From NCBI GenBank assembly GCA_033032175.1, contig CM065325.1, positions 11,622,930 through 11,686,929 on the forward strand: a stretch of DNA of 64,000 nucleotides, written 5' to 3'. Numbering within the stretch: position 1 is the stretch's first letter; each line of letters starts with the position of its first letter. A program made the translations under genes and the position numbers. The notes beneath the pieces were generated by a model. The model saw only the letters and a program-made list of their open reading frames with translations. It was not told the origin of the DNA and searched no databases. The stretch comes from Saturnia japonica. Taxonomy: Eukaryota > Arthropoda > Insecta > Lepidoptera > Saturniidae. Positions 21,461-34,599 of this stretch are shown piece by piece.

Positions 21461-22404
21461 AAGAGAAATAAAACTGTTTGGAAATTTCTGATTTTTCTGA
21501 TTTTAAATCTCGTATTATATATAAAATTTTGCAATCCGTGAGTAGGCAATTAAAAAGAATTGTTTTAAAACTTTATATATTGTAAGAAATACCCGTAAAT
21601 TTATATTTATTTTTTATTTAACACCTTTAAAAGTAACATTATTTTTATTCTCAATAAAATACTTAACTCAAGAACGTGGCGTGTCGGCGTTATTCTATAA
21701 ATAAAACTAAGTGCAAAGTTCAATGTTAAAACTACTAATTCAACGCTTAGTAATAACTTTACAGTCATTTACCACAAGATAACAATCAACTGTATATATT
21801 CATTGAACGATTACATGGCATTTTCTGTATGGCGTTTCCAATTACGTGACTAAAACCAAAAAAAAAAAAGACGGAAGGAAAATTTAAATAAATAAACGAT
21901 ATTTTTTCCAGATTTCTATAGTTTTAGACTTTTTATCAATAGACCAATATTATTAGACCCGCGGATTGTACAATTAATTTTACACATCTTTATGAGATTA
22001 TAACAAAGATGTGACAAGTAAGTTTTATATCGATTGCAATATTCGTAGTGAAACAGATAAGAAACATATTGAAAACCACTAGGTATTTGCCAAAGATTCC
22101 ACCAAAATTATGTACCTACATCGACATCATTCATGTAATGATACTTACCACTATAAAATTACGTATAAACAATAATATATATAGATAAACAATATTGAAT
22201 ATTAATGTTTTACCTCTGAATAAAAATAGCAGTCAAGTGATTAAATAATACACAGATTCTAACTATTAGAGAATATTTACAATACGAAGTGGTTTGGCAA
22301 GCCTTATCTAGTACAGAGGGCAATATTCATAAACCGTCGGTTGCCTGAAAGATTTTATTACGAACGCCTCGAGCTAGGGAGAACGCCATAAACCATGTAA
22401 TATA
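21461..22404. other. Unassigned AT-rich stretch
   Basis: Nothing supported. Confidence 0.4.
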
Positions 22405-22675
22405 GTGGCGAATAAACTACTGGGTACAGGGATCAACAACTAACCTGTTTAGAAAATAATCACTTTAAAATGGGCATCTTAATTTAAATGGAGTAAATTA
22501 AACATTAAACCAAAAATTATTTGAAGAGAGATGGTTCCTGAATATCTGTACCAGGAGGTGGCAAATAAGCTATTGGATCCAAACAGAGGTCCGACGACAA
22601 ACCTGTTTAGAAAACAATAATTATTATATAATGGACATAATAATTTAAATGAAGTAAAGTTTAGAAAATAATCAT
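22405..22675 (+). repeat. Old tandem duplication, about 153-bp offset
   Basis: GTGGCGAATAAACTACTGG at 22405 and GTGGCAAATAAGCTATTGG at 22558 start parallel stretches that share AACCTGTTTAGAAAA(T/C)AAT and TAATTTAAATG(G/A)AGTAAA. Confidence 0.7.
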
Positions 22676-24164
22676 AATATTATTCTTAGTTTGATAATTT
22701 TATTAAAAGTTACGGCCCGTTCACATATATATTCGTCATTGACAATTCCTTATTAATAGCGACGGATGTAGCCTGTATACAATTTGTCAATACGGCCAAA
22801 AGAAGCTATGTACCTACAGCTGAAAAAATAAAATAAAAACTTATCAAACCATGATCCGTAAATAGTCTTTTTGATTTTAAATTAGCCCTTATTTGGTTCA
22901 TATGATATGTATATTAAGAGTAAGTATAGTATAAAGTGAAGAAATACAAAAATAAGAAAAAAACTTATCGTAGGAAATCAATCATATGGTAAGAAATATA
23001 TATTAAGATCTCATAATGAAAAAAATATGTGTGTACTTACAAATGCTTACGCATGTAAGAATTTAAACTTTTGTCGTAATAAAACAGAAATAACACAGTT
23101 AAATTTAATTATACATACCAACAATATCATTAAATTATCCATCATTGATAATTAGTAATGTAAACTCATGTTACTGTCTTTTATTTTCTTAAATATGACG
23201 TCACGTTATTATTGTTGATGGCTCTTCTTCATCATTTCATACTTCCGTTACATGAGGCACTAACAGCTCTCAACTTTACCCTCTATTAAGTGGACCAAAA
23301 AATATTAAAACTGGTGCTATTAAGTATTCAATATATATAGGTGTATGTACATTTACATAAAACACATGTGGTCCTACGTAGGCATTTTTTTTAATGCAAG
23401 ACACCTAGCAAAACTAGATCGCCAGATATTTAATATTTAAATATGTCAAATGATTAATGAATATAAATTTAAATTTAATGTATTGATTAAAATGTTTACG
23501 TCTCCTGCTATTGAACGTAGAACAAGGCGGAAGATCATAGTGCGCTTTCTATTAAACGGCAAAATCTAATCGCTCTTAAATTTATAGCTTGCTATGAAGT
23601 TATTAAATGTCAAATCACTACTTATATCATATAACATTTTCATATATGAAGAAGTTAAAATAGATAATTGTGTATTCATAATTATTGAAAAATAGTTATA
23701 TAAAAAACTGCTATGTGAAACCAAAAAAATATTTAAAAAAAAAACAATAAGAAAGAGCTCTGTAAGTGTATTAAATATTATTGTATGAATATTATTCGTA
23801 ATACCTCATACTTATTCCAGTGTAAAAACCAGATACCTAACATGGTTTAAACCGCAATAAACACTACCGGATATATTACGGTTGCGCCCATAAATAGGAG
23901 TAATTAATAAGGAATACCTAATCACTTTAAAAAGATCAAAATAATAACACACCACCACTCTATTTTTAAACAACATAAAGTCTTTGCCCATGTTGTTATG
24001 TTATGTTCTAGACAAAAAAAAAAAAAAATTGTATTATATGCAGTGCGATAGGGCAATCGACTACCTACCTGACTGAATTTTGACAACTTGGAATACCTTG
24101 TCAGTGATATAAACACGTGTAATTTGAAACGTGAAAGAAAAGTAAAAAAATTAAATATTACATA
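22676..24164. other. Unassigned AT-rich stretch
   Basis: No gene, exon or repeat match seen in about 1.5 kb. Confidence 0.4.
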
Positions 24165-24535
24165 ATCATAACTACTAGCGATCGCCCTAAGGTCAAAATT
24201 CGACCAGCAACTTTTTAATCATAGACTATTTTCTGTTTCACATTTAAAGTATTCATGAACAATGAGTATTATCTACATCACTTGCTGTCACTTTTCGTTG
24301 AGTGACAAAGTCAATATTTTGGGGTGTCTAAGTTCAATGGCGCTGGTCGTGTTAGGCTTCGCAGTATTAATTTATTTTATTTAATATTTTAGTAACAAAT
24401 ATTACAGATAAATTTAAGTTTTCTGCACTGCTTCTCCATGTAAACTTTAACCATGCCAAATCTCACAGTCTTCCGTGCATGCAATACGCTTAAAAAGGTA
24501 CCGAAAGCTTTTGCTTCACGTATTAATCATAGATA
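24165..24535 (+). repeat. Dispersed repeat R9, plus-strand copy
   Basis: Matches 52150-52495 in inverted orientation over about 340 bases. Shared blocks, read here, are AAATTCGACCA, ATCATAGACTATTTTCTGTT, TTCAATGGCGCTGGTCG, TTCGCAGTATTAATTTATTT, ATGCCAAATCTCACAGTCTT (reverse complement AAGACAGATTTGGCAT at 52203) and TGCATGCAATACGCTTAAAA. Confidence 0.85.
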
Positions 24536-24660
24536 GCTTGTCGACGTATCTCGTGACCGGAGGACTAGCCAATACCTCGGTCAATGTAAGCATTGCTCTA
24601 TTAACAACGAGGTATTGCGGCCAGCCTTCTTAGTACGTTGCCTTCTGGCAGCGAGTTGGA
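24536..24660. repeat. Small inverted repeat next to R9
   Basis: CCAATACCTCG (about 24569) and CGAGGTATTG (about 24609) are inverted copies with a loop of about 30 bases, and outer parts (GTGACCGG.. / ..GGCCAGCC) are loosely complementary. Function unknown; it is absent beside the second R9 copy. Confidence 0.45.
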
Positions 24661-26123
24661 TGGTATCCACTCCTCGTATTTTTTGTATTTTAATTTAATT
24701 ATATTTAGCTGTTAACATTAGCAAATAATTTTTCTGTTTATTTTCAAAATAGTATCTAATAAATAGAGTAAATAAAAAAAAAACGCGAATTATATTTCAT
24801 AGAACAGTGTTACCATGTAATTAATTATAATGGTAATAGTATAAACCTTATTCAAATATTAAAATTAAATATAACTAAATATATTACTAATAATTCTTGA
24901 TAATAAAAATAATGTGGTACAGACTAATGGTTGTGAGAATTTGTTGTTGTTAAAAAATTATATAGAAGTGTTTTAATCCTTTACGAGAGTCCGGTACAGT
25001 GGTCGCGAGTGACCCACCGGTCGCGGCTGTGACCTCTGCGACCCACGGCCTGCCAGGTTTAACGGTTGACGAACTGTTCCCACGGTTATATTATCTACTG
25101 TATACAATGTCATAATAGTTAATAATTATATGAAATAATATTTTCTGTTCTTAAAGTAAAGCTTCTTTAGCTGCGACATGAGAGTAAATCAGATCTTTTT
25201 TTGGACAAAAATAACGGACTATAATAGTATTTTATTAACAAATTAAATATCTTTAATAAATCAAAAAATTAAAAATATTTATGGGATTTAATTTATTTAT
25301 TTGTAATGCTTGGTGGTCAAAATTTCAATGTTTCAATAAATGATTCCAATTGAATAGATCGTTGGTTAGATTACAAATACTGTTAGAAATAATAAAATAT
25401 AAAACTTGTTTAACCCTTCAAGTAATTCTGTATATCGTGAGAAACAGGGAGATGCAAGGATTCTGTAACCCTGAGAGGTCATCACTGGTTATCTAATGTG
25501 ATTATTTGGAAATGAAAACAGGTGAAGGGGTTTAATAACATGATTTACAAGTTTTTACTTTATACATACTTACCCATTCTATACGTTAAGTATAAGTTTA
25601 CGTGCATTATTACAGCATTTCTTCCATCCAGAGTTGCTATTTTTTATTTGGGCAAATATAGTAGATATACTAGCTGTGTTCCACGGTTTTATCCGTGTTA
25701 AGTATATTCTACTAAATTTCCGCCTAAAAACCGTTTGTTAACCATTTTGGAATTTAAATTTTATTTTTTGTGAGGAGTAAAAAATATCGTTTTTTTTTGG
25801 ACACCGGAATATATACCTAGTGTAAACCTACTTTTTTTGTACACTGCAAACTTTAAAAACTGAACACTAGCTTGCCTTTAGGATTTTGCACCTCATTAAA
25901 TTTTTAAAGTATTTAAAATATTTTGTATATTATATAATAATAACAAAAATTACATACACATCGTTGGTGTGAGTATAATTATATACGGCAACCCAACTAA
26001 GGCCGATAAGACCTCGTGGGTGGCGGGAGACTTGAGACAAAATGTTCGCGGCGAGGGGTTGAGGCGTACGTGAAGACACCGCGGTGAAGACGTGCTCATA
26101 TAACTATAGAGTTGTAAACAAAC
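24661..26123. other. Unassigned stretch with minor fragments
   Basis: AT-rich. GC-rich patches lie at 24985-25085 (GTGGTCGCGAGTGACCCACC) and 25990-26095 (GGTGGCGGGAGACTTGAG). At 25665-25705 a fragment CTAGCTGTGTTCCACGGTTT resembles the head of repeat R14. No gene. Confidence 0.4.
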
Positions 26124-26255
26124 TCATGGGAATACCTCAAGGGAGATGCTATTTATATTTCTTTAGCATTGTATGTTAAACTTCGAAGATATAACAGGGA
26201 ACTCCTCAAGAACATATGAAGTTTGTTTTCTTTTTTATAAAGAATTGTCTTACCT
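26124..26255 (+). repeat. Dispersed repeat R3, copy 2 (partial)
   Basis: Right-hand part of R3: AATACCTCAAGGGAGATGC, TTAGCATTGTATGTTAAACT, CTTCGAAGATATAACAGG, then T-rich GTTTGTTTTCTTTTTTATAA. Confidence 0.65.
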
Positions 26256-26408
26256 ATACACCATTACAAATATAAGTTTTCAATTTTATAGGTTTAGCTT
26301 GATTACATACAAAGTAATATAATATCTTTACTCGGGAGTAAATTAAAACATAGCTCGTTTTAGAGTTCCAAATAAAAGGCGAAATTATTACTGTAATAGA
26401 TTATGTAA

Positions 26409-26887
26409 CTTGATCGTCTACTCAATAACTGTATCCGTTTCATCTTCCGTCTTCGGAAGTTTGATCATGTATTTGAATACCGAGCCAGGTTAAAATGGCT
26501 ACCTATTCGGCAACGTAGGAATGTAAGAATACTTTGTCTTCTTTTCTTCATACTTAATAATCCCAAATCCCCTAAATATTTAAAAACACTATTTCAATCT
26601 CTCGCTGATACGCATAATAGACAGTTAAGATCTTCTGATTCTTTAATTCTTAGTATACCAAGTCATAATACTAATTTCCTTCACATATACTTCGCCATAA
26701 CAGCAACACGACTGTGGAATTCGCTTCTTATGAAGATCCAACTTGCCAACTTTCGGTATTCCTTCAAGTATTCGCTACGTAGGTTTTACTTGGAACAATT
26801 GAATATTGGCTAGATTTTTTTTTAAATATTATGGTTATTATCACCTCCACATTAAAAGGGTCACTTGAATAAATAAATAATAAAAAT
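26409..26887 (+). mobile_element. Jockey/CR1-like LINE 3' fragment with a stop-free RT C-terminus
   Basis: A frame of 134 codons runs without stop from 26409 to TAG 26811-26813; it has no start codon because the element is 5'-truncated. Motifs in order are NNCIRFIFRLRKFDHV, RARLKWLPIRQRR, LLFFILNNPKSPKYL, FAITATRLWNSL and SFKYSLRRF, all hallmarks of the C-terminal end of jockey/CR1-like ORF2 proteins. After the stop come about 55 bases and an AATAAATAAATAATAAAAA tail ending near 26887. The catalytic motifs are absent. The motif FAVTAPRAWNSLP in the tandem duplication belongs to a related element. Confidence 0.85.
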
Positions 26888-29475
26888 GCAATATTATCAG
26901 AGCTGTATTGCGATAACTAAATTTAAACATCAAGATATTTGAAATGACGGTGAGTCAACTACGGTGCGCTACAAGTGATCGTCTCGCTCTGTAGATGTCG
27001 CTACATATATATATAATTTGGTTATTGTGCAAATGTGAAGTGCTACAAAAACTTCCTTGTCTGTTCTAACAAGATAGTCATCATCTTGGCATCATCATCA
27101 ACATCGTCATTATAGAATTGCCCTAACAAGTTCGGTGAAGCTGTAAAAGCCGTCAGAGGCTCCAGGGCTCCTAAAGCTAACCGTATAGTCAGTCAGAAAA
27201 AGAAAGAAAAAAAAGAATTTGCCTGACGATTATATCGGTCGATATATTGTATTGGTACCTACCGGTGTCGTTACATCCCTAATTTGAACTTTCGTAGAAA
27301 AATATTCCATCCACATTACATTGCCAGAATTGTTTAAATACAAATTCCACTAAATAATAAGATAAAACCCCTGTTGATGTAAAAGAAGGCTGTTTTTAAT
27401 TACACCATAATCAATATTTCTTTGATAAAAACTTACTTATGATTTTATTATTGACTGATAACCAAGTATCTTTGTTAACAATTTTTTTTCATTGTTTCAG
27501 AACCATCACCGTCTTGATAGTGCCGCTTTATGTCAACTTCAATATCCAAGTGACAGTTAATACAAAATACATCAAAATTGACAGCAATTATTACCACCAT
27601 GGTTACTTGAGTATACAATTTGTAACTAACTAACAATAGACATGACTATGAATCTGAAAATAAATATTTGCTGTGAAGTATTATTCTACTGGTAACAAAA
27701 AGCACAACATTTGAAAATATTTCTTGCATTCAAAATTATATGTTAACAAAAAAAATCGTAGTAACAGCTCGATATAAATTGTCAGTGTCCGCTCGACCAT
27801 AGTCCGGGCGACTTTCGTGAGGGTGAAAGCAGTTTGAAAGTCGGGTCGGTATTGATCGAGTGTCTTGCCCCTCCTCCGCTCATGCCCCGCTATCACCCGC
27901 ATCAACTAAGGAGCGGCACTGAGGATGTTCAAGTCTTTATAACGTACGAATAAGGTTATAATTATCTTTACACATTATTCTAAATGTATTTTAGTTTTGT
28001 AAGGATTATATAAAAGTGTTTTGCAGGAAAGTTGTGAACGGCTACAAAAATTGTAGTTATTGGTCAGTTGGTAATGTTATCGATATCCAGGTTGTACCAC
28101 TGCGCATTCATTACTAATTTAAAGTTTAAAAAATGCTTTATGATTCTACTATCATGCAGCAGTTGGATCAATGATGACTATTTGCTAGCGTACTCGGATA
28201 CGGCTCGAAGGACCAAATCGATTCCTCTGATTCCTATGTTTGATACGCCTCTTGCTGCGAGAAAAATGTATATTGTAACCGTGGCATGACGACAATGTAT
28301 TTTTTATTGCTGGCTACCTACCACTTTTAATTTGAAAATTTGTACAAACAACAGCTGTGTCTCTCTCTATTTGTTTCAACATTTAAGATGATATGAGAAT
28401 GTGATACAGTTTAATAATAAATAACAATATAAATTATATTCAAATGTTTTTTTTACATATAACATACATGTATACAAAATAATATTTATTAGAAAAAATA
28501 ACACTTTAAAAAAAATCATATTTCAGATACAACAAAAAAAAATACTATTAGTAAAAATATATTAACAACAACAAACATATACCTCTAGACTCATTTGAAC
28601 ATATTTCTTCTATATATAAACTAGCTAAACCATTGTTTTACCCATAATAATCAATTCCTCGACCACAGGAAACCCTACTTTTTTTTTCTTGAAAGCCTTT
28701 CCGAATTCATAACTAAGAACACAAAATAAGAATTATGCATATTCATCATTCGAATCGTGAGTTACAAATCTTGAGTTTATAAAAAGCCAATAGGAAAAAT
28801 CGAAATCAGTTTATACAAAATTATTCGGGTAATTTTAAAAATTTAGTTTCCCTAAAAAGCTTATTCGGACTATTGCCAACAGTAAAAATCGGTCCAGTCC
28901 TTCTTAGGTGATACGCTTATCAACTAACAGCATTGAACTTTTATGAATACGAAATAAATAGCCATAGAACATAATAATGTCAAGTCATTAATCGTTCGAC
29001 GATGTTGCAAAACCACTAATTAAAAAACCCCCAATTGCTTTTGGTTCGTATTAAATTATCAAATAAATTGCTTAATATGAATATCCTAAATGGTCATTAT
29101 GTGAGGTCTAAAATAAGAAAAATATGAAACGTGTGTTGACACATTGATCATACACATCATTTAGAACACATTTATCAAATGAAATGAATAAAAGTTGTGA
29201 AAAACTATGTATTATTAAACTGATTTTTTATATTTTTTTATTTAAATTATTTTTGTATATGATAGCCAGATTTACGAGGAATAGTATAGCCTATCTAACA
29301 TTAGGTTATAACTTTCAGGTAGTATCTAATAATACTGTATGTGAACTCAGAACAAATTACTTTTCTTTGTTTAATTTTCAAACATATTAATGAAAAATCT
29401 TTTGTCAAATTAATCATTTTATTCAACTTTAACTGAGACCAAAAAATTATTTATTCAATTAATGTCCTAAGAAGG
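26888..29475. other. Unassigned AT-rich stretch
   Basis: No supported gene. A GC-richer patch at 27780-27910 carries a 74-codon minus-strand frame, and a patch at 28070-28290 a 73-codon plus-strand frame; neither shows a domain. AATCGGTCCAGTCCTTCTTA (28887) resembles the 3' tail of lepidopteran short repeats. Confidence 0.4.
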
Positions 29476-29900
29476 ATGAACGTCAAAATACTACCAGCAC
29501 CGGTTCGGAAATCATCCCATACTTCGAGAAGAGCCGGTAAGAAACTCGATCGGGTTTAACAATTCCACCAGTTTTTATTATCTGTACAATTAATATATAC
29601 CGTTATAGTCATATTAAATTATTGAGTGGATGTACAGAGAGAGTAATTTCCAGACATCACTATCATTCTTTAATAACCTTTGGTATTTCCTGCTTGACAT
29701 CGTCAACTCTTTATCGAGGAAAGCTATAGGCTATATAACATCACGCTACACCCAATAGGAGCGGAGCATCAATAAAAAATGTTGCAAAAAAACGGGCAAA
29801 ATTTTATCCTTTTCAAAGTTTCTATTGCGTGCGCTGCGTAAATGGTTAAAGTTACGCAAAAATGATGTGTGACGGAATTGTTTTTCTTAAAAAAAAAAAA
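29476..29900 (+). repeat. Fragments of known-looking lepidopteran repeats
   Basis: 29490-29560 reads CAGCACCGGTTCGGAAATCA then GCCGGTAAGAAACTCGATCG. 29700-29790 reads CTATAGGCTATATAACATCA then CCAATAGGAGCGGAGCATCA. I recognise both as common lepidopteran repeat text; each is a fragment here and neither recurs elsewhere in the window. Confidence 0.5.
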
Positions 29901-30118
29901 AATAAGTCTGCGATACCATATATCTATCTTTTAAGGTTGACGCAATATAACCTTTTTTATGGTAATAAAATTTGTTCTAAAATAATGCATTATTTGCGAA
30001 GGTGTTTTTATAAACCCGGTATTAACCCTTAACGAAATAAATTACTTTGTATTTATTTGACTTTGTGATTATTGCAAGTTAAATAAGCTAAATTTAAATG
30101 TAAAGAAATGTAATTTGA

Positions 30119-31115
30119 CATGTTGCCAGTGCAGAGGGTTTCTGTCATTCGTGATTTGGGGGTGATGATGGATTCCAAACTGTTTATACGTATCACTATG
30201 ATCACATACGTCAGAAAGCTTTAAAAATGATTGGATTCATTTGCAGAGTTGCAAAGCCTTTTGTAAACGTAAACTCAATAAAAATATTATATTTTGCATG
30301 CATTAGGAACTATCTCGATTATGCTTCGCCAATATGGTCACCAGATTATATATATCACACATAAGACTAGTCTAGACAACATTCAAAGTAAATTCTTGAG
30401 ATATCTTAATTTTAAATTTAATAACGAGCATAAGACATACTAAATTGATTTAGACTTTTACAATTTAACTTATTTGTCAAAACGACGATCTATCTTCGAC
30501 ATGAGATTATATACGATATTTTAAACAAGAACATTGATTGCCCCGAACTCTTGAATAGGATCTACTTCAAAACATATAAAAAAAATTCGAAATCTGCGCT
30601 TATTTGCACCACGGCCAGTTAAACACAATTATGCTAAAAACTCTGTTTTACAAAGATGTTTTAACATGTATGACACCAAGTTTAGTCATATTGATTTATT
30701 CCAGTCAAATAGTAGATATTATTACCTTAAAAAAATTAAAATCAAAAAACACATTGAAATAGTCATCATGGATGTGAAACAGGAATAAAGGAAGGACTCA
30801 TCTTACTCTATTGCTTATAACATACATACATATACAATTCACATATGTGTTCACTCAGGAGCATACGATCCCACATCTATACACTCACACGCAAAATCAC
30901 ACTCCCACTCACATTGAGATATAGAAAAACATAATAAATACCTCATAATGATATTTTTTGTGTAGGTATATAAATATTTAACCGCTGCATAATAAGAAAC
31001 ATTTCATAATAATTGCTTTGTAATTGGTACCATTTGATTGCTAAAACATAACAAATGTATATTTTGTGTTAAATGTGCTGTGAAGTAATATGTACCAAAT
31101 AAATAAATAAAAATA
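30119..31115 (+). mobile_element. Non-LTR retrotransposon 3' half, decayed
   Basis: Translation in shifting frames gives VIRDLGVMMDSKL, then VRKALKMIGFICRVAKPF, SIKILYFACIRNYLDYASPIW, LDNIQSKFLRYLNFK, LSKRRSIFDMRL and a C-terminal part with LKKIKI. This order follows the YxDD motif of jockey/CR1-like reverse transcriptases. At least three stops or frameshifts are present (for example TAA at about 30362, and near 30440). The motif A and YxDD regions are missing, so the copy is 5'-truncated. The tail ends in CCAAATAAATAAATAAAAA at about 31115. Confidence 0.8.
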
Positions 31116-31974
31116 CGTTATTCGTATTTATTCGTAGTCAGTGACAAAAAATTGAAACAAACTCGCAATACTGCGTTGCACTATACGGTGATCATACTCA
31201 CAGTATCTCTCTCTCTCTCTCTATGGTGCTATTGGAGATTTCTTTTTTTTATCGCCTGTTGTTTTCACTTTATTGTCCAAAACAGGAACTATCGCGGCTC
31301 AGTAGTCGGGATACGTCTCACTTATAGACTCAAAGAAAACGTTCAGGAAATCACTAGAAGATCCTTGAAATTTAAAACTTGCGTCATCGTTTTTAAAGGA
31401 ATGGCAGTTTTCTATTGTTAGACCATTGTTTGTTGACGTAATCTGAGCGATAAGTTTTATGTGCGTGAGTAAATAAAATGCATTTACGAACCTATGATTT
31501 TATACGATATGTTTTAAGTACTTACTAAATGTTTCCAGATAGTTCAAGAACAGTTTTTTTTTCTGTTTACTTAGGTTGTAGCACTATTAATATTAATTTT
31601 ATATTAATTTGCTACAAAAGATACGAGACAATGTTTGATCTAAAAAAATTAAATGTGTTATAACCTGACGCGAATTCTTTTAGGCAAAACCGTAAAATAA
31701 TTAAAGTTACTAGGTCACAGCCCTGTTAGCAGAAATATGTGATATCTGATAGTTAACCCCGGAGAGATTAAGAGCACCAAATCCGCGTGTGTATTCTGAA
31801 TATAAAACCAAATTACTTTTTTTATACAGCTATACAATTATTAGAAAAATACTAAGGCTTTACACTGTCTGCCGTGCTTTTGTTATTGACTTATTTAGAC
31901 CATAAACATTTTTTTTTCTTTCGTATCCATCCTTATTACTAACTCCAACCAGTCTTTGGGGACGTTAAATATAA
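31116..31974. other. Unassigned stretch with a CT microsatellite
   Basis: 31205-31221 is a (TC)n run of about eight units. An 89-codon frame spans it but has no domain. The rest is AT-rich. Confidence 0.45.
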
Positions 31975-32180
31975 AGAAAGCAGGTTTAGGGCAGGGAGTT
32001 CAGGTTTTCTTACTTTTGCTGACAAAGGGAGTGCGAAAATATTATAATATTATATTTATTATTTACAATTTATATTAATAATACTATTTTTATTATGGTA
32101 AATACACCAATTTCCTTTCATTTTAGATATTTAATAAAAGTTTAGAAAAAATTCTTACCTTTGTTCACAAAATTCATTAT
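31975..32180 (+). repeat. Dispersed repeat R10, copy 1
   Basis: Similar to 44638-44835: GCAGGTTTAGGGCAGGGAG, CTGACAAAGGGAGTGCGAAA, ATATTATAAT, an AT-rich middle, then ACACCAATTTCCTTTCATTT and TTGTTCACAAA. Confidence 0.65.
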
Positions 32181-32439
32181 GAATTTTCTTATTGTTTCGT
32201 ATACAGAAAGGGTGGGATCTCAAATCATTGCAAATTTGTTTACGTAATACTTAAACATTTTCTTTGTCCTTACTCACACATCACGATCTTTTCTCTTCCT
32301 TAAGTAAAATAAACCCTATAACCATTGTTAAAATTATTTGACTAATTCTCACTCAATTGTCTAGCGCTAGCCTATCGCTTTTCTCACTTATCGTACTCGC
32401 CTACAATGTCCTTGATTCTTTGACGTTCATGGGCATTAC

Positions 32440-32690
32440 TTACACTTATAGCGTGAAGTTATATACTTATAACCTTCCTTTTTATAGTAACTCAGCAAAT
32501 TGACAGTACTCAACCTGATGGTAAGCACAGTTCAATCCTAACACAACGGCGACCACCTAGAGATCGTAATCCGTCGACGGTCATCGCTGTCATATGCCGG
32601 CCTGTATTCATTTAAGTGAAAACACGCAAAAACGAGTCACTATGACGGAATTTTCAATCGGTCTGTAAAGCCCTACCCAGCAACAAGAAT
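32440..32690 (-). repeat. LINE-tail-related repeat R6, copy 2
   Basis: On the plus strand: AAATTGACAGTACTCAACCT, CACAACGGCGACCACCTAG, AGATCGTAATCCGTCGACGG, GCCGGCCTGTATTCATTTAA, AAACGAGTCACTATGACGG. The same order is at 16745-17090; the tail part matches the minus complement of 62255-62335. Confidence 0.65.
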
Positions 32691-33304
32691 GCTATAAAAT
32701 ACAAAAAAAACGATTAGGTGCAGCAGTAGTTTCGGAGATTAAACTCTACATAACTGACAAAATTCGCATTCTTTCTCAATATATTGTTAGTAGAGACTGA
32801 TCAAGTTCCTCTGTAAATTGAAACTTAAAAAAAAACGTTAAAAGAAATTTAGTAAGCATAATATATATTATAATAAACATAAAACAGAATAAGAGGAATC
32901 GGGCACGCAACGGGATACACCAACCGTTCTCGTCTTACGTACTTCAGTTGATGAATGTGTTTGCGGACCATGTTAATCACCACTCGAGATGCCGATATCT
33001 ATCTCGTACCCTTCTACAAGAAAATAAAATAATTACATTATATAGATAAAATTGTGCGTAAATTATACTTTTGTGGCGTAAGAAAACAAAATTCACTCGA
33101 AAAATTCTATCCTGCGTCCCAAAATAACGAAGTTAGCCATCAATGGCAAATATCTGGGTATCTTAAAAAAAGAAGAAAAACACCTATCTACTTAAACTTG
33201 GAATGTTAAAACACATCATCACAAAAAGAACATTAACAACAACATGAACATTATGTAAATACAATATTGTATATATGTCTTACAAAAAAAAATTAAAAGA
33301 AAAA
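32691..33304. other. Unassigned AT-rich stretch
   Basis: Nothing supported apart from GTAGTTTCGGAGATTA (32725), a SINE-tail-like phrase. Confidence 0.4.
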
Positions 33305-33420
33305 ACATCTATCGACGTAAACTTGGAATGTACAACTTTATCTAAACACAAAATTTCATCCAAATCGTTGGAGCCGTTTCCGAGAAACCATACACCTATG
33401 TATATAAAAGAATTGCGCAC
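33305..33420 (+). repeat. SINE-like repeat R2, copy 2 (3' part)
   Basis: ACACAAAATTTCATCCAAAT CGTTGGAGCCGTTTCCGAGA matches the 3' half of R2 at 19850-19920; the GACCGAGC head is missing. Confidence 0.65.
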
Positions 33421-33435
33421 TTCATAGTATTAACA

Positions 33436-33600
33436 TACCATCACGCTGTATTCCCCGAAGGTATATGCAGAGGTGTACTAATTGTACACCCACAATTCGC
33501 CGAGTATGTTTTTAGGTCCCATGTAATAGGAGGCGAGCCTATTGTGTAATAGGCTAATGTGTATTGTGTAATGTAAATTCATTTAACCGGCTTTTTTATC
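33436..33600 (+). repeat. SINE-like repeat R11, copy 1
   Basis: CCATCACGCTGTATTCCCCG, GGTATATGCAGAGGTGTACT, TGTACACCCACAATTCGCC, ATGTAATAGGAGGCGAGCC. The second copy at 49733-49985 has the same blocks and continues into a tRNA-like end. Confidence 0.75.
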
Positions 33601-34599
33601 AAATATTACAGTTCAATTAAAACAATGTTTATTTTTATAAAATGTCAAATAAATTTACACAATTACAAAAAAAAAGTATAATGAATTCACATTATCATAA
33701 TTGAGGGCTAACGGCCGTTTTCAATAACATATCAGTCTCTCATGACAGCGTTAATGGTCTATGCATTGACGATCTCTTGGTGGTTGTCATTGTTTTTGTA
33801 TCATACCGTACTTACCGTTATGCAATATGCCATCCCTTTGCCGTGCTACGATAAAAAAAATATTTTCTCATACAAACTGTATGATTTAGGTATTTCAACT
33901 ATACATAAATTATTAGTTTCCGCGTCGCTTCAACTAGGTACGATCGGCGTACTATAAAAATGCGGTAATCAAAACTACGCCGAATAGGCGTACTCGTATC
34001 ATGATACCGACAACATTGTCACGTCGACAAGCTTTATATCAAAAAACCAATACACACTACAATATTAAGTTGCCATATTCTAGGAGTTATTGTTTGTAAG
34101 TAGCGCGGTATTTAGTTGAAGCGGCAGCGGAAACCAATCATTAATCTATGACATAAAATGTATTTTGTTGATTACCTAATCATACAGTCTTTTCAATTCT
34201 ATGAAATTCACTTCGATCAAATACAATAGAAATAGTTCTAATAGAATTTCCTAGTCTAATTATTCTCAGAAAACCTTTTGCAATTTCACGTGTGCCCGAT
34301 CGGCAATCGTCGTCAAACACCCGCGGTTCACACCGCCGACCATAATTAATGGACACACTACGAACTGGGCATTAAGAAGCGGACAGGGGACGGGATCGAT
34401 ACACGGGACCGCTCTAAGGTCCTTTCCTTGCTTAACATCCCGACAAAGATTATCTAAATTCATACAGATATTCACCTTCTAATATTAAATTAGGATACAA
34501 GTTTTCTCTGTTTTCTTTGATACACATTCACTCAAATACATTCTTGGTATGATTATGTAATTTTCGCATTCTTCCTATATAATTTTAAATCACGTAATC
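33601..34599. other. Unassigned stretch with a GC-richer open frame
   Basis: A minus-strand frame of 69 codons (34266-34475) is GC-balanced, preceded by TATGAATTTAG, and has five cysteines, but no domain is recognised. It might be an exon or part of an unknown repeat. A 71-codon plus-strand frame at 33742 shows nothing. The rest is AT-rich. Confidence 0.3.

Noticed and set aside
34266..34475. Cysteine-containing small protein exon on the minus strand
   Set aside because: GC-balanced and open, but no family signature, no convincing donor, and only a weak acceptor; kept as unassigned.
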